From the NCBI GenBank assembly GCA_945890645.1, contig CAMDCV010000004.1:62001-126000 (forward strand): DNA of 64,000 nucleotides, read 5' to 3'. The notes below the pieces were generated by a model that worked only from the letters and a program-made list of their open reading frames with translations, was not told the origin of the DNA and ran no database searches. Of this stretch, positions 24,869 through 35,300 are shown piece after piece (positions within the stretch are counted from its first letter, which is position 1; each line of letters opens with the position of its first letter). The position numbers and the translations under genes are program-made. Origin of the DNA: Akkermansia muciniphila (GTDB lineage Bacteria; Verrucomicrobiota; Verrucomicrobiia; Verrucomicrobiales; Akkermansiaceae).

Positions 24869-27800
24869 ATGAAAATCCGCCTCAACCGCTACATCATTAC
24901 TCCGCTCGTCGCATCATTAATTAGTGCGGCGCACGCCCAGCTCCAGTGGGACGCCAACGGACTGACGGCTGGCCAAACCAATGGCGGTGCTGCCTGGCTC
25001 GGTGCCAACCTGTGGTGGAACGGTAGTGCCAACCAAACTTGGACTTCCGGACAAAATGCCACCTTCGGCGGTGCTGCCACGGCTGGCGGTGCTGTGACTC
25101 TCGCCAGTCCGACCGCTGTTGGGTCGATGACCTTCAATCAGTTCACCGGCACGTATACCCTAGGCACCGCTGGTCAAGCGCTAACAATCAATGGCGGAAT
25201 CAACAAGACCGCCACGGCCGCCGCGGTGTCGATGACCGCCAGCCCCATCACTCTCGGCGCAGCCCAGACCTGGACCAACAATTCCTCTGGGGCTTTCACA
25301 ATCACCGTGCCGGTAAACAACGGAGGCCACCTTCTGACGATCGATGGCAACGGCACAACGAACTTCGGCACCGCCACAACGTCTGTAATCTCCGGTGCAG
25401 GTGGCATCACCTACAATGGCACCGGTCGCCTCTTCCTCGGCGCTGGCCAAGTTCCCGCTCATACCTATTCGGGTACGACCACCCTGAACGGCGGCGTCAC
25501 GATGGTTTCCAACAACAACCTCGGCACTGGAGATCTCGTCCTGGATGGGGGTGTCATCGAGAGCTACTGGACCACGAATTTCACCCGTCCGCTCGGGAAC
25601 GATCTGGCGAATACGACCTCGGAGCTTCGCATCATTGGTGGAGTCAGCGGTTTCGGAAACAACAATGGAGGTAATAGCGTCATTCTTGGCAACAACGCCG
25701 GCTTCGAGGCGGTTTGGGGTGCCGCGAATGAAGCGGGCAATACGGCCGCAACCGGCTTTTTTAACCCGTCCACGTTCGTTCTCAACACGCAATACACCCA
25801 AAACACAGGTATCACTTTTCAGAACAAGATCGACCTCAATGGCTCCACGCGCACCATCCAAGCGGGTGCCGGCACTTCGGGGGGGGCCACAGCGACCGTC
25901 AGCGGTGTGATTCGTAACACCCGTGGCACCGCCGCTGGCCTCATCAAAACCGGCCCCGGCTTGCTGGTCCTCTCGGCGGCCAACAGCTACAACGGCGGCA
26001 CCACCATCAATCAAGGCAATCTCCGTTTCGGTTCACTCACCGCGATGCCCTCATCCGGAAATGTGACTGTCAGTGCCGGTGCCACCCTCACCGTCGAGGC
26101 CGGAGCAACAAATGATTGGACTTCCGCCACCAGTGGGGTAGGCACTTTGGGCGGACTATTTTCCGGCCTGGGTAGCGCGGGCACCAGCACGGTGAGTTTT
26201 GCCACCGACTCGACGCTGGGTCTTGAAATGACTGGAAACCTCATCTACTCGGGTGACATCCCCAATCTCGGAACCAACGTTGGTATCACCAAGACCGGCA
26301 CCAGCAGTCTCACCCTCACGGGAAACAACGGCTACACCGGCAGAACCAGGGTTCATGCGGGAGCTCTCTCGTTCAACTCCATCGGCAACGTCGGTGCAGG
26401 TAGCAGCGCCCTCGGTGCTCCGACAAGTGTCGCGAATGGAACCATCAGCGTCGGCTCAGGGGGCACCGCAGCCACCATCACTTATACGGGTAGCGGCCAT
26501 TCCAGCGACCGTGTGATCAATCTCTCTGGTTCAACCGGAGGCGTGACTATTGATGCTTCCGGAAGCGGCGCGCTGACGTTTACCTCTTCGCTTACCGCAG
26601 CAGCAGGTGCCAAAACACTCGCTCTCACCGGTACTAACACCGCCGCCAACACGCTTGGCACCACTGCCATCCCCGGCTTGGCCGAAGTTCTCACCATCAC
26701 GAAAAGTGGTGCTGGCACCTGGCGGATCAACGGTTTCTCGTCACCGAAAAACGTATGGTCGGTTACGGCGGGCACCTTGCTCGTTGCCGGAGGAATCACC
26801 ACCGGCGACCAGAATTTCACCGTTTCCGGCGGCACACTTGCCGGTGTGGGCCCGTTTACTCTCCAGTCCACGAAAAGCCTGACAGTCGGCGCGGCAGGAA
26901 GTCTCTCGCCCGGAAACTCCGGCGTGGGGACCATGGCTGTCACCGGCATCCTTAACATTTCGGCCATGGTCGGAGGTTCTGGCAAACTCAACTTCGAGAT
27001 GGCAGCCCCCGCAGCCAGCGACCGCATCGCCGTCACCGGCACCGCTCAGATCGGCACTGGCCAACTCGGCCTCAACGACTTCGTATTCACCGACCTTGGT
27101 GGCATGACCGCCAATACTTACATTCTCATCTCCACGACCGGAGGCATTACCGGCACGCTGGATCCGGCCAACCGTCTCGGCTCGATCGGTTCGATTTCTG
27201 GAGCCCTTCAAATCAACGGCAACAACCTCGAATTCACCGTCGATTCGGACCTTGATGGAATGCCGGACAGCTATGAACTGGCCAACACCGTTCCACCTTC
27301 CGCCACCGGGCTTGATCCCAATGCGGATACTGAAAACGGCGGCGCGGGTGATGGCCTCACCAACATCCAGGAATATCTCAGAGGCACCAACCCGAACAAT
27401 CCCGACACCGACGCCGACGGTTTCTTGGACGGAGTGGAAACAAATACAGGCACATGGGTCAGTGCGTCAAACACTGGCACCAATCCCCTTGTTTTCGATA
27501 CCGATGGCGACACCATCCGCGACGGCTATGAAACCAACACGGGCAACTTTGTGAGTTCTACCAACACCGGCACTAACCCTAACGATCCGGATACCGACAA
27601 AGATAGTTTGGTTGACAACGTCGAGACTGCCACTGACGTGTTTGTCAGCAAGACAAACACCGGTACCAACCCGAACAATGCGGACACGGACAACGACGGC
27701 GCTGGCGACTGGTATGAAATCACCGCCTCCCTCACTAGCCCGTTCCTCGCGTCCGCGAAGCCGAACATTCCCTATCCACTGCCTGATCCTGACAGCTCCT

Positions 27801-29221
27801 CGGGCAATCCCACCAAGAAGGTCAAAGTTTACATCATGTCCGGTCAGTCGAACATGCTCGGCTTTGGAACGGTGAGCGGCACGGGCACTGAGACACTCGA
27901 GACCATGACTCGCCGTGAAAACAAGTTCCCCAACTTGGTCAATTCCTCAGGCAGCTTTATCTCCCGCCAGGATGTCCAGTATCGCGGTCTCATCTCTGGC
28001 ATCAGCAGCGGTCCGCTCGCACCCGGCTTTGGCACCAACAGTGGCAGAATTGGCCCCGAACTTGGCTTTGGCCAGGTCATGGGCTGGTATCACGACGAGG
28101 CGGTGCTCCTCATCAAAAGCTCTATCGGAAACCGCAGTCTCAGCTGGGACATCCTGCCGGCCGGTAGCCCCTCATGGGTTTACGGAACCACCAACTACCC
28201 CGGCTACGGCGGTTTCGGCACCTGGCCCGTGGGCGGGGTTCCCCCGACCTCAGGCGGTTGGTACGCAGGCAAGGAATTTGATCGCTTTTTCACGCACGAA
28301 AGCGAGTGGGCTCATCCTGACGTTGCTGCGATCAACGTCGTTGATATACTCGACAACTGGGGTGCTGAATATGGTAATTCCGGTAGGCCCTTCGTAGGCC
28401 GTGATTTTGAGATCGCCGGGTTCGTCTGGTGGCAGGGCGACAAGGACCGCTACGACATGGGCCATGCAACTCGCTATGAACAGAACCTCGTCACTCTAAT
28501 CAATAAGCTCCGCGACTATTACACCAACCGCTACCCCGGCAAAGTCGTGCCAAACGCGCCTTTTGTTCTCGCCACACTCGGCCAGACGGCCATTGGTGAT
28601 ACCTCGAGTGCGGCTGACAAGGCAATCCTCGACGCGCAACTCGCCGTTGATGGAACCGCTGGGAACTATCCGCAGTTTGTTGGCAATGTGAAGACGGTCT
28701 ATGCCCATCCGATCAGCGAGGGAGGTTCCTCGAACGGCCACTACGATGGGCGTGCCGGCACCTATATGCTCGTCGGAGACGCCCTGGGTCGTGCCATGGT
28801 CGATCTCCAAGCCGCCGCTAATGGCAACACCTTCGCGACTTGGATGAACAGCTTTGGCGTGGCTCCTGGACTGTCCGGCTTCGATCAGGATGCGGACGGC
28901 GACGGTATTGACAACGGTGTGGAAAACTTCTTCGGAACTGCTCCCAATGCTTCCACTCGTGGTCTGGTCTCCGGTGTGACAAGTGGCAACACTTTTACCT
29001 TCACCCACCCGCAGAATGCCAGTCCGGCCACTGGTGTTACGGCGGTCTACCGCTGGTCGAAGGATTTGACCACTTTCTTCGGCCATGGCCAGACCGATGG
29101 TGCCAACACGACGGTGAGTTTCAATGCCGTCACCAACGGGGGCATCACCACCGTCACCGCCACCGTCACGGGCACGCCAACTGCGAAGTTGTTTGTGGAC
29201 GTGAAAGTGACTCAGAACTGA
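24869..29221 (+). CDS. Giant secreted PATR protein with Ca-binding-like repeats and SASA-type acetylesterase domain
   Basis: A 1450-residue protein with signal peptide (about 1-24, AAHA-Q). Residues about 25-780 are glycine/threonine-rich beta-helix repeats with at least three autotransporter-associated (PATR) units of the form KTG.g.L.Ls..n.Y.GgT (near 356, 471 and 608). At about 792-955 come thrombospondin-type-3-like repeats rich in DTDxDG, four units of exactly 31 residues, likely binding calcium. From about 984 to 1330 is a SASA/sialate-O-acetylesterase-like domain with nucleophile Ser994 in MSGQSNMLG and a late GHYDGRAGTYMLVGDALG. The C-terminal module (DQDADGDGIDNGVENFFG) recurs in related form on the next protein. 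No beta-barrel translocator is seen. Probably a surface or extracellular esterase acting on acetylated glycan. Confidence 0.87.
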   Translation: MKIRLNRYIITPLVASLISAAHAQLQWDANGLTAGQTNGGAAWLGANLWWNGSANQTWTSGQNATFGGAATAGGAVTLASPTAVGSMTFNQFTGTYTLGTAGQALTINGGINKTATAAAVSMTASPITLGAAQTWTNNSSGAFTITVPVNNGGHLLTIDGNGTTNFGTATTSVISGAGGITYNGTGRLFLGAGQVPAHTYSGTTTLNGGVTMVSNNNLGTGDLVLDGGVIESYWTTNFTRPLGNDLANTTSELRIIGGVSGFGNNNGGNSVILGNNAGFEAVWGAANEAGNTAATGFFNPSTFVLNTQYTQNTGITFQNKIDLNGSTRTIQAGAGTSGGATATVSGVIRNTRGTAAGLIKTGPGLLVLSAANSYNGGTTINQGNLRFGSLTAMPSSGNVTVSAGATLTVEAGATNDWTSATSGVGTLGGLFSGLGSAGTSTVSFATDSTLGLEMTGNLIYSGDIPNLGTNVGITKTGTSSLTLTGNNGYTGRTRVHAGALSFNSIGNVGAGSSALGAPTSVANGTISVGSGGTAATITYTGSGHSSDRVINLSGSTGGVTIDASGSGALTFTSSLTAAAGAKTLALTGTNTAANTLGTTAIPGLAEVLTITKSGAGTWRINGFSSPKNVWSVTAGTLLVAGGITTGDQNFTVSGGTLAGVGPFTLQSTKSLTVGAAGSLSPGNSGVGTMAVTGILNISAMVGGSGKLNFEMAAPAASDRIAVTGTAQIGTGQLGLNDFVFTDLGGMTANTYILISTTGGITGTLDPANRLGSIGSISGALQINGNNLEFTVDSDLDGMPDSYELANTVPPSATGLDPNADTENGGAGDGLTNIQEYLRGTNPNNPDTDADGFLDGVETNTGTWVSASNTGTNPLVFDTDGDTIRDGYETNTGNFVSSTNTGTNPNDPDTDKDSLVDNVETATDVFVSKTNTGTNPNNADTDNDGAGDWYEITASLTSPFLASAKPNIPYPLPDPDSSSGNPTKKVKVYIMSGQSNMLGFGTVSGTGTETLETMTRRENKFPNLVNSSGSFISRQDVQYRGLISGISSGPLAPGFGTNSGRIGPELGFGQVMGWYHDEAVLLIKSSIGNRSLSWDILPAGSPSWVYGTTNYPGYGGFGTWPVGGVPPTSGGWYAGKEFDRFFTHESEWAHPDVAAINVVDILDNWGAEYGNSGRPFVGRDFEIAGFVWWQGDKDRYDMGHATRYEQNLVTLINKLRDYYTNRYPGKVVPNAPFVLATLGQTAIGDTSSAADKAILDAQLAVDGTAGNYPQFVGNVKTVYAHPISEGGSSNGHYDGRAGTYMLVGDALGRAMVDLQAAANGNTFATWMNSFGVAPGLSGFDQDADGDGIDNGVENFFGTAPNASTRGLVSGVTSGNTFTFTHPQNASPATGVTAVYRWSKDLTTFFGHGQTDGANTTVSFNAVTNGGITTVTATVTGTPTAKLFVDVKVTQN
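27386..27714 (+). repeat. 93-bp (31-residue) in-frame tandem repeat
   Basis: Within the gene at 24869 four consecutive units start at 27386, 27479, 27572 and 27665. Each begins TNP and carries a D-x-D-x-D calcium-loop-like core (DTDADG, DTDGD, DTDKD, DTDNDG) followed by an ETNTG-type linker. The fourth unit is truncated. The period is exactly 93 bp, indicating expansion by in-frame duplication. Confidence 0.85.
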
Positions 29222-29360
29222 TTCATCTGCAATCTGCATATTTCATCACACAGGCGGCGTCCCTACAAAGAAAGCAGCTTTAATCAACCAATCTAGCTCT
29301 CAAGCGTCCACCTCTGCCAAAGAATCGGAAAGTGAAATTTCCCCAACGCACCTCCTACTC

Positions 29361-32300
29361 ATGAAAACCTACCTCCCGTCATGTTTCCAGACCATAGCCA
29401 CCGCGTGTGCTTTCATTGTTTTTGCTCTCGCTCCCTCCAAGGCCGCCACCATGTCCGCCAGTTCCACAGCGCCAGTGATTGACGATGCGGACATTGCGAA
29501 CTATGGCTATGTGTCCGGCACCGATAAATGGTTCATGGACGCAGCCCGCGGCCAGTCGATCACCACCGGCGGCGCGGCCGTGCGGCTCAAGTCCATCAGC
29601 TATCAGGTCAGCGAGGAAAACGGCGCGACACCCACCAAGACCTACACCGTGCGCGTCGGTAGAATATCGGGCACCAATTTCACCCAGATCCACTCGGAGA
29701 CGGTGACCCAGAACTTCTCCTGGACCGGCGGGCAGTTCATGACCTGGATCTTCGATACTCCTGTCCTTCTGGAACCCTACACGACCTATGGCATCGATGT
29801 CGGAATGACCAGCTCCACCAGCGGCTGGAATACAGGCATCCCCTACATCAATGTCACCGCCGACGATTTTGCGGGCGGCACCAGTTACTCAACGGGAGCG
29901 GCAGGGATCGGCACCGCATCCATCTCCTCCTCAATCGCTTCCGACCGCATCTTCCACCTCGACATTGAGCGCCCGCTAGGTCCCGTTTTCTCGCTTGTTT
30001 CACTCAGTCCGGCGGACAATGCCACTGGTGCATACGCCTCCCGCGAGATCGTCATGACCTTCAGCCAGAACGTCGCGCCCGGCAGCGGAAGTCTCACCAT
30101 CCGCAACCTCACCGACAACACCAGCGCCGCCCTCGCACCGAACGACAGTCGCATCACCTACGATCAGAATGTTGTCAGGATCATTCCTACCGGACTGCTC
30201 ACTTGGAACAAGAACTATGCCATCCGCTACGACGCCGGCTTTTTCCTCGGCGACGCCAGCGCGCCGATTCCCGCGATTACCGACGACACCACTTGGAACT
30301 TCGCCACCATCGCCAGCGATCCGCTGCTCTCCGCCATAGCCGCGCTCAAATCCCACATCCTCGGCACCACCACTCTGACCGGCCCTCAGATCTCTGCTCA
30401 CAAAACCACCATTGATGACCAGCGCCAGCGCTTCGCGGAAAACACTGACATTATCAACGCGGTGTTCGACCTGATCACCACCTATGATACTGCCAAAGGT
30501 CCTATTTTCGTCAGCGGCTTCGCTAACAACTCCACCAGCTTCGACCGCAGCGTCACCACTGGCACCGCCAAAAACTCCATCAACCCGGAAAACTACCATT
30601 GGGTAATCTACACCGTCATGCAGCACGCGATGGACCTGATTTACACTTCGGAAAACCTGGCGAAATACGAGTCCACCCTCACCAATTACAAGTTCGGCAG
30701 CCACACGAGTTTCCCTGGTCCCTGCTCTCCGCCTGCCAACCCGTCCAACACCCACACCGTCCAGATCAACGGCAGTTTCCCCGCCACCTTCGGCCGCGAC
30801 ACGCTGATGTGGACCACCCCCGCTCGCAAACCCACCGGCACCTATCTCGCACCTGGCACCATCGCCACTGTTACCGTGCCGCCCGCGCTTGTGAACGCGG
30901 GCTACAAGGTCCGCGTCGGCGCGCACTCATGGGATCTATCCGCACGCCGCCCGGTCAATCGCCTGGAGCGGGCCACCCGCCTCTATTCCATCAACTCCAC
31001 CACTACCAAGATCGCCAGCCCTTACGGCGGAGGTATCTACATCGAGGTGCCTTATCTCGCGAACGCGGGTGTCGTCAGCGTCAGCGTCACAGGAGCCGTT
31101 AGGTCCCCCTATTTCTCCGCGAAAACCTTCCACCAGACCACCGCAACCGAATGGGACAGCGAGAGGGCCAATCCAGCACCATGGGCGGATTTTCAGTCGG
31201 ACAAGTTCATGTTCCAGGTGCCGCGCAAGTGGGTCTACAACATGACCGGCGCACAGGCGGTCCAACTGATGGTCGATTGGGACAAAGCCATGGACGCCAT
31301 CAATGACCTTATGGGATTCGACCGCAATCGCGGCAAGGAAACCATGTATTGCCAGACCGATGTCATCCTTCGCTCCTCCGTCCACGCTCCCGGTTATCCG
31401 GCCGTCAACGTCACGTCAAACGTGAACTCGGAGGTCAGCCCTGTCGGTTATGCCGGCAACTATCTCGTCCGCGGTCCCGCCACCACACTCACCGCCGCCA
31501 ACATCGAGTTCCATGAGCAAGGTCACGGCTATTTTTTCCCTAAATTTGGCGGCGAGAACGAATCCAACGTCAACCTGCTCCAGCCCGCCATGCTCTATCG
31601 CGGGTTTGGAAAAACCATTGATGAAGCCCAGAACGGCTCGTTTGGCAGCGGCAAGCCTTTCATCACCGTTGACAATACCGCCATCGCCTGGATGTGCGTT
31701 TTCAGTTTCTCGCCCAACGAGATACCGATGCAAGACGGGGAAAAGGACTACCAACACAAAGGTCACGCCAAATGGATGGACATCGCCCGCATCTACGCCA
31801 CGCCCTCCAACCCCAACGCAGGCTGGGAGAAACTCGATGCTTATTGGCGGTCCTTCATGCTCGATGATGCCAACAACGTCACTTACGGCAACAGCACCGA
31901 CGACTACCTCCTGCGCCTCTCCCGCGCCGTCGGCAAGGACATCCGTCCGCTCTTCCATTTCTGGGGCATTCATCCGCAAAACCCCTCCGCCCTCGCTGCT
32001 GCGCTCGCTGCGGAAAACCTCTACCCGGATCCCGCCATCAAAGCCAAACTCCTCCATTACAAATCCATCGTCCCTGCTAACAACGCCGCCTTTCGCACTT
32101 TCATGCTTAACTGGTGGGGCAGGCAACCCAGCGTCACCGGCTATTGGGAGGAAACCGATCACGCCATGCAGTGGGATAGCACTCTGGATGCCGACGGGAG
32201 CAACAATCCCAATGTCCGTCCTAACGGTAGCATCTACGTCGAAACCAGCGCCACCGAAATCCGCAACCGCATCGATGAACTCGTCGAACTCTATTTCGCC

Positions 32301-35300
32301 GGCTCCATCACTCCAAATCCGATGACCTTCGCCACCGCTCCGGCCGTGGTGAATTCCACCACCGTCGGCATGGCTGCTGCCACCGCCACTGCGGGCACCG
32401 GTCCCATCCAGTATTTCTTCGATGAAACCTCCGGAAACCCCGGCGGCGATGACAGCGGCTGGCAATCTAGCCCGATCTATCAGGACAGCGGACTTACCCC
32501 GGGGCTCACCTATAGCTACACCGTCAGTGCCCGCGACGGAGTCCCGATTACGACCGATCCATCCGCCGCCTTGAGTGTCACGCCCACTGCGTCAGGAGAC
32601 ATCACGCCACCGACGCCTGCCACGATGACCTTCTCCACGCCACCCGTCACCGTGGACCAGGAAACCATCACCATGACCGCCTCCACCGCCAGCGACATCA
32701 ACGGCGTCGAGTATTACTTCGAAAACACCACCAACAGCACCAACAGCGGCTGGCAGGACAGCCCAGTCTATACAGAGACCAACCTTGCTCTCACCACTCT
32801 ATACACCTACCGCGTCCAAGCGCGCGACAAGAGCGCCAACCAGAACGCCACCGCCTTCTCCGCACCAGCCTCCGCCAACACCGCCAACCTGCCCGACGTG
32901 ACGTCACCGCAGGTCGTGACCTTCTCTCCGGCAGGCGGCTCCAGTGTCTCCAACCTCGCCAGCAACCTCGTCGTCACCTTCGACGAACCCGTGATCAAAG
33001 GCACCGGCTCCATTACCCTGAAGAACCTCAGCAACGCCTCCGAAGTCGTCTTCGACATTAACGATCCCGCCGTCACCATTTCTGGAAGTTCGATCACTCT
33101 CAATCCGCCTGCCGACCTGCTCTACGAGAAAAACTACGCCGTCCAGATTTCCAGCGGCGCGGTGGCGGATGCATCCAACAACCCCTCAATCGGAATCAAC
33201 GACGACACCACCTGGGCTTTCGTCACCCTCCTCGCCAATCCCATCGTCAACTCGGGCGGCCCATACGTCGTCCCGACTGGCAGCTCACTCTCGCTCAACG
33301 GCAGCGCGATCCCCTCCACCGGCGCGACGATCGCCCCCACCGGTTACGCGTGGGATATGAACCGTGACAACGTCTTCGGTGAAGTCACCGGATCTACTCC
33401 CACTGCCATCAGCGATACGGTTCTCATGGGAACCTACGGCATGGTGCTCGGGCAAAACACCATCAAACTCAAGGTCACCGACTCCCTCGGCAACAACACC
33501 ACCGTCACCACCATCGTCAAAATCGGTGCCAATATGTCATGGGACGCTAACGGATCATCCGCCAATCACACTGATGGCGCAGGCGCGTGGCTTGATGCTA
33601 ACAAATGGCGTGACAACGGAGTGAACACCACTTGGATCTCCGGCTCGTCTGCCATCTTCGGCAACAACGGCAACGGCGGCGTCGTCACCCTCGGAGCCAA
33701 CACCAGCGTCGGCTCGCTCACCTTCAACTCCTTCAACGGCACCTACACCATCTCCGGCGGCGGCGTTCTCACCATCAATAACGGTTTCACTAACAACTCC
33801 ACCGCAGGAGCCGTATCCATCTCCACGCATGTGATTCTAACAGCCCCGCAAACCTGGGGCGGCACCTCCTCTGGCGCGCTCACCTTCACAGGCGGCATCA
33901 ACAACAACGGCCATACCCTGACCCTCGGCGTTAACGGAAACATCCCCATGAACGCCGCCACTAACATCATCTCCGGTAGCGGTGGGCTCACAAAAAGTGG
34001 CTCGGGAACTCTCACCCTCGGTGGTAATCCAGCCCCCGCCCACACCTATTCCGGCCCCACCACCATCAATGGTGGAGTTGTGATGGTCGCCGGTAACAAA
34101 ACCGTCGGCAACATGACGCTTAATAACGCCATGCTCACCGACTACTATCGTGCCACCACATCGTTCACCGGCGGCTTGGGCACGGGTAACAACCAGATCC
34201 AGATTTACGGCGACAGCGGTTTCGGTGGCGGAAATGGAAACTCCACTTGGAGAATCGGCGCAGCGGGTTCCGTGCTGACATGGGGCAGCACCCACTTCAA
34301 TCCGACCTCGTTGAAATTTCTTACGTCCGCCGACAACATGGGCCCATCCACCTACGGCCAAGCGTCACTGGACAACGGGCTCAACCTCAACGGAGCCGCA
34401 CGCACGATCAGCGTCCTCGCAGCCACCGGAGCGAATGCCATCACCAGCTCATGGGGAAGAATCAACGGCGTCATTTCCGGCAGCGGCGGCAGCCTCATCA
34501 AGACCGGTGGCGGTAACCTCATCCTTTCCAGCGCCAACACCTACGACGGCGGCACGACGATTCAGGCGGGCATGCTCCAACTTGGCAGCGCCACCTCACT
34601 CGGTGCCACAAGCGGCCCACTGACTGTCAACGGCGGAATTCTCAATCTACAGGACCAAAACGTTTCGGTCGGAAATCTAACCGGCAGCGGCGGCGCCATC
34701 GCGAACAATGCCAGCAACGCCCGCACTTTTACCATTGGCACGGGCAACGGCACCGGCGGCATCTATCAAGGTGTCATCGCTAACAAAACCGGCAGCGGCA
34801 CTGGTAGTCTCGCCCTCACGAAGACCGGCAGCGGCACCATCACCCTCGCTGGCTCCAACACTTATACCGGAGCCACTATCATCAACGGCGGCGGCACCTT
34901 GTTCCTCACCGGAGCCACGCAAAGCACCAGCGCCATCAGCTTTGTCGCCAACAGCTCGCTCGGCCTCGCTATCGGCTCTCCAGTCACGGCCACTGCTGCT
35001 GCCGTGAACTTTGCCAACGGCCGCGTGTCGGTCACTGGCTCACCCACCGCCGCCAGCCACACACTGCTCACGGCTGCATCCTTCACCGGCACCCCATTAC
35101 TCGCGGCGGCGATCCCAGGCTACGAACTCGTTGTTGTAGGCAATCAACTCTTGCTCAACCAAGTCGTGATCGATCCCTACGCGGCTTGGTCTGGCGGACT
35201 AACCTTCAATGAGGACGCCAACAATGACGGTATCACCAACGGACTCGCTTGGGTTCTCGGTGCCGCCTCTCCTCATGCCTCCGCAACGGAACTTTTGCCC

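Noticed and set aside
27386-27714. CRISPR-like regular spacing
   Set aside because: The 93-bp repeats are in-frame protein-coding units with no direct-repeat/spacer structure.
30000-32465. Long minus-strand open frames (308 and 349 codons) inside the giant peptidase gene
   Set aside because: They are antisense to strongly conserved domains, have glycine/valine-rich low-complexity translations and no family likeness; they are by-products of the GC-rich third codon positions.
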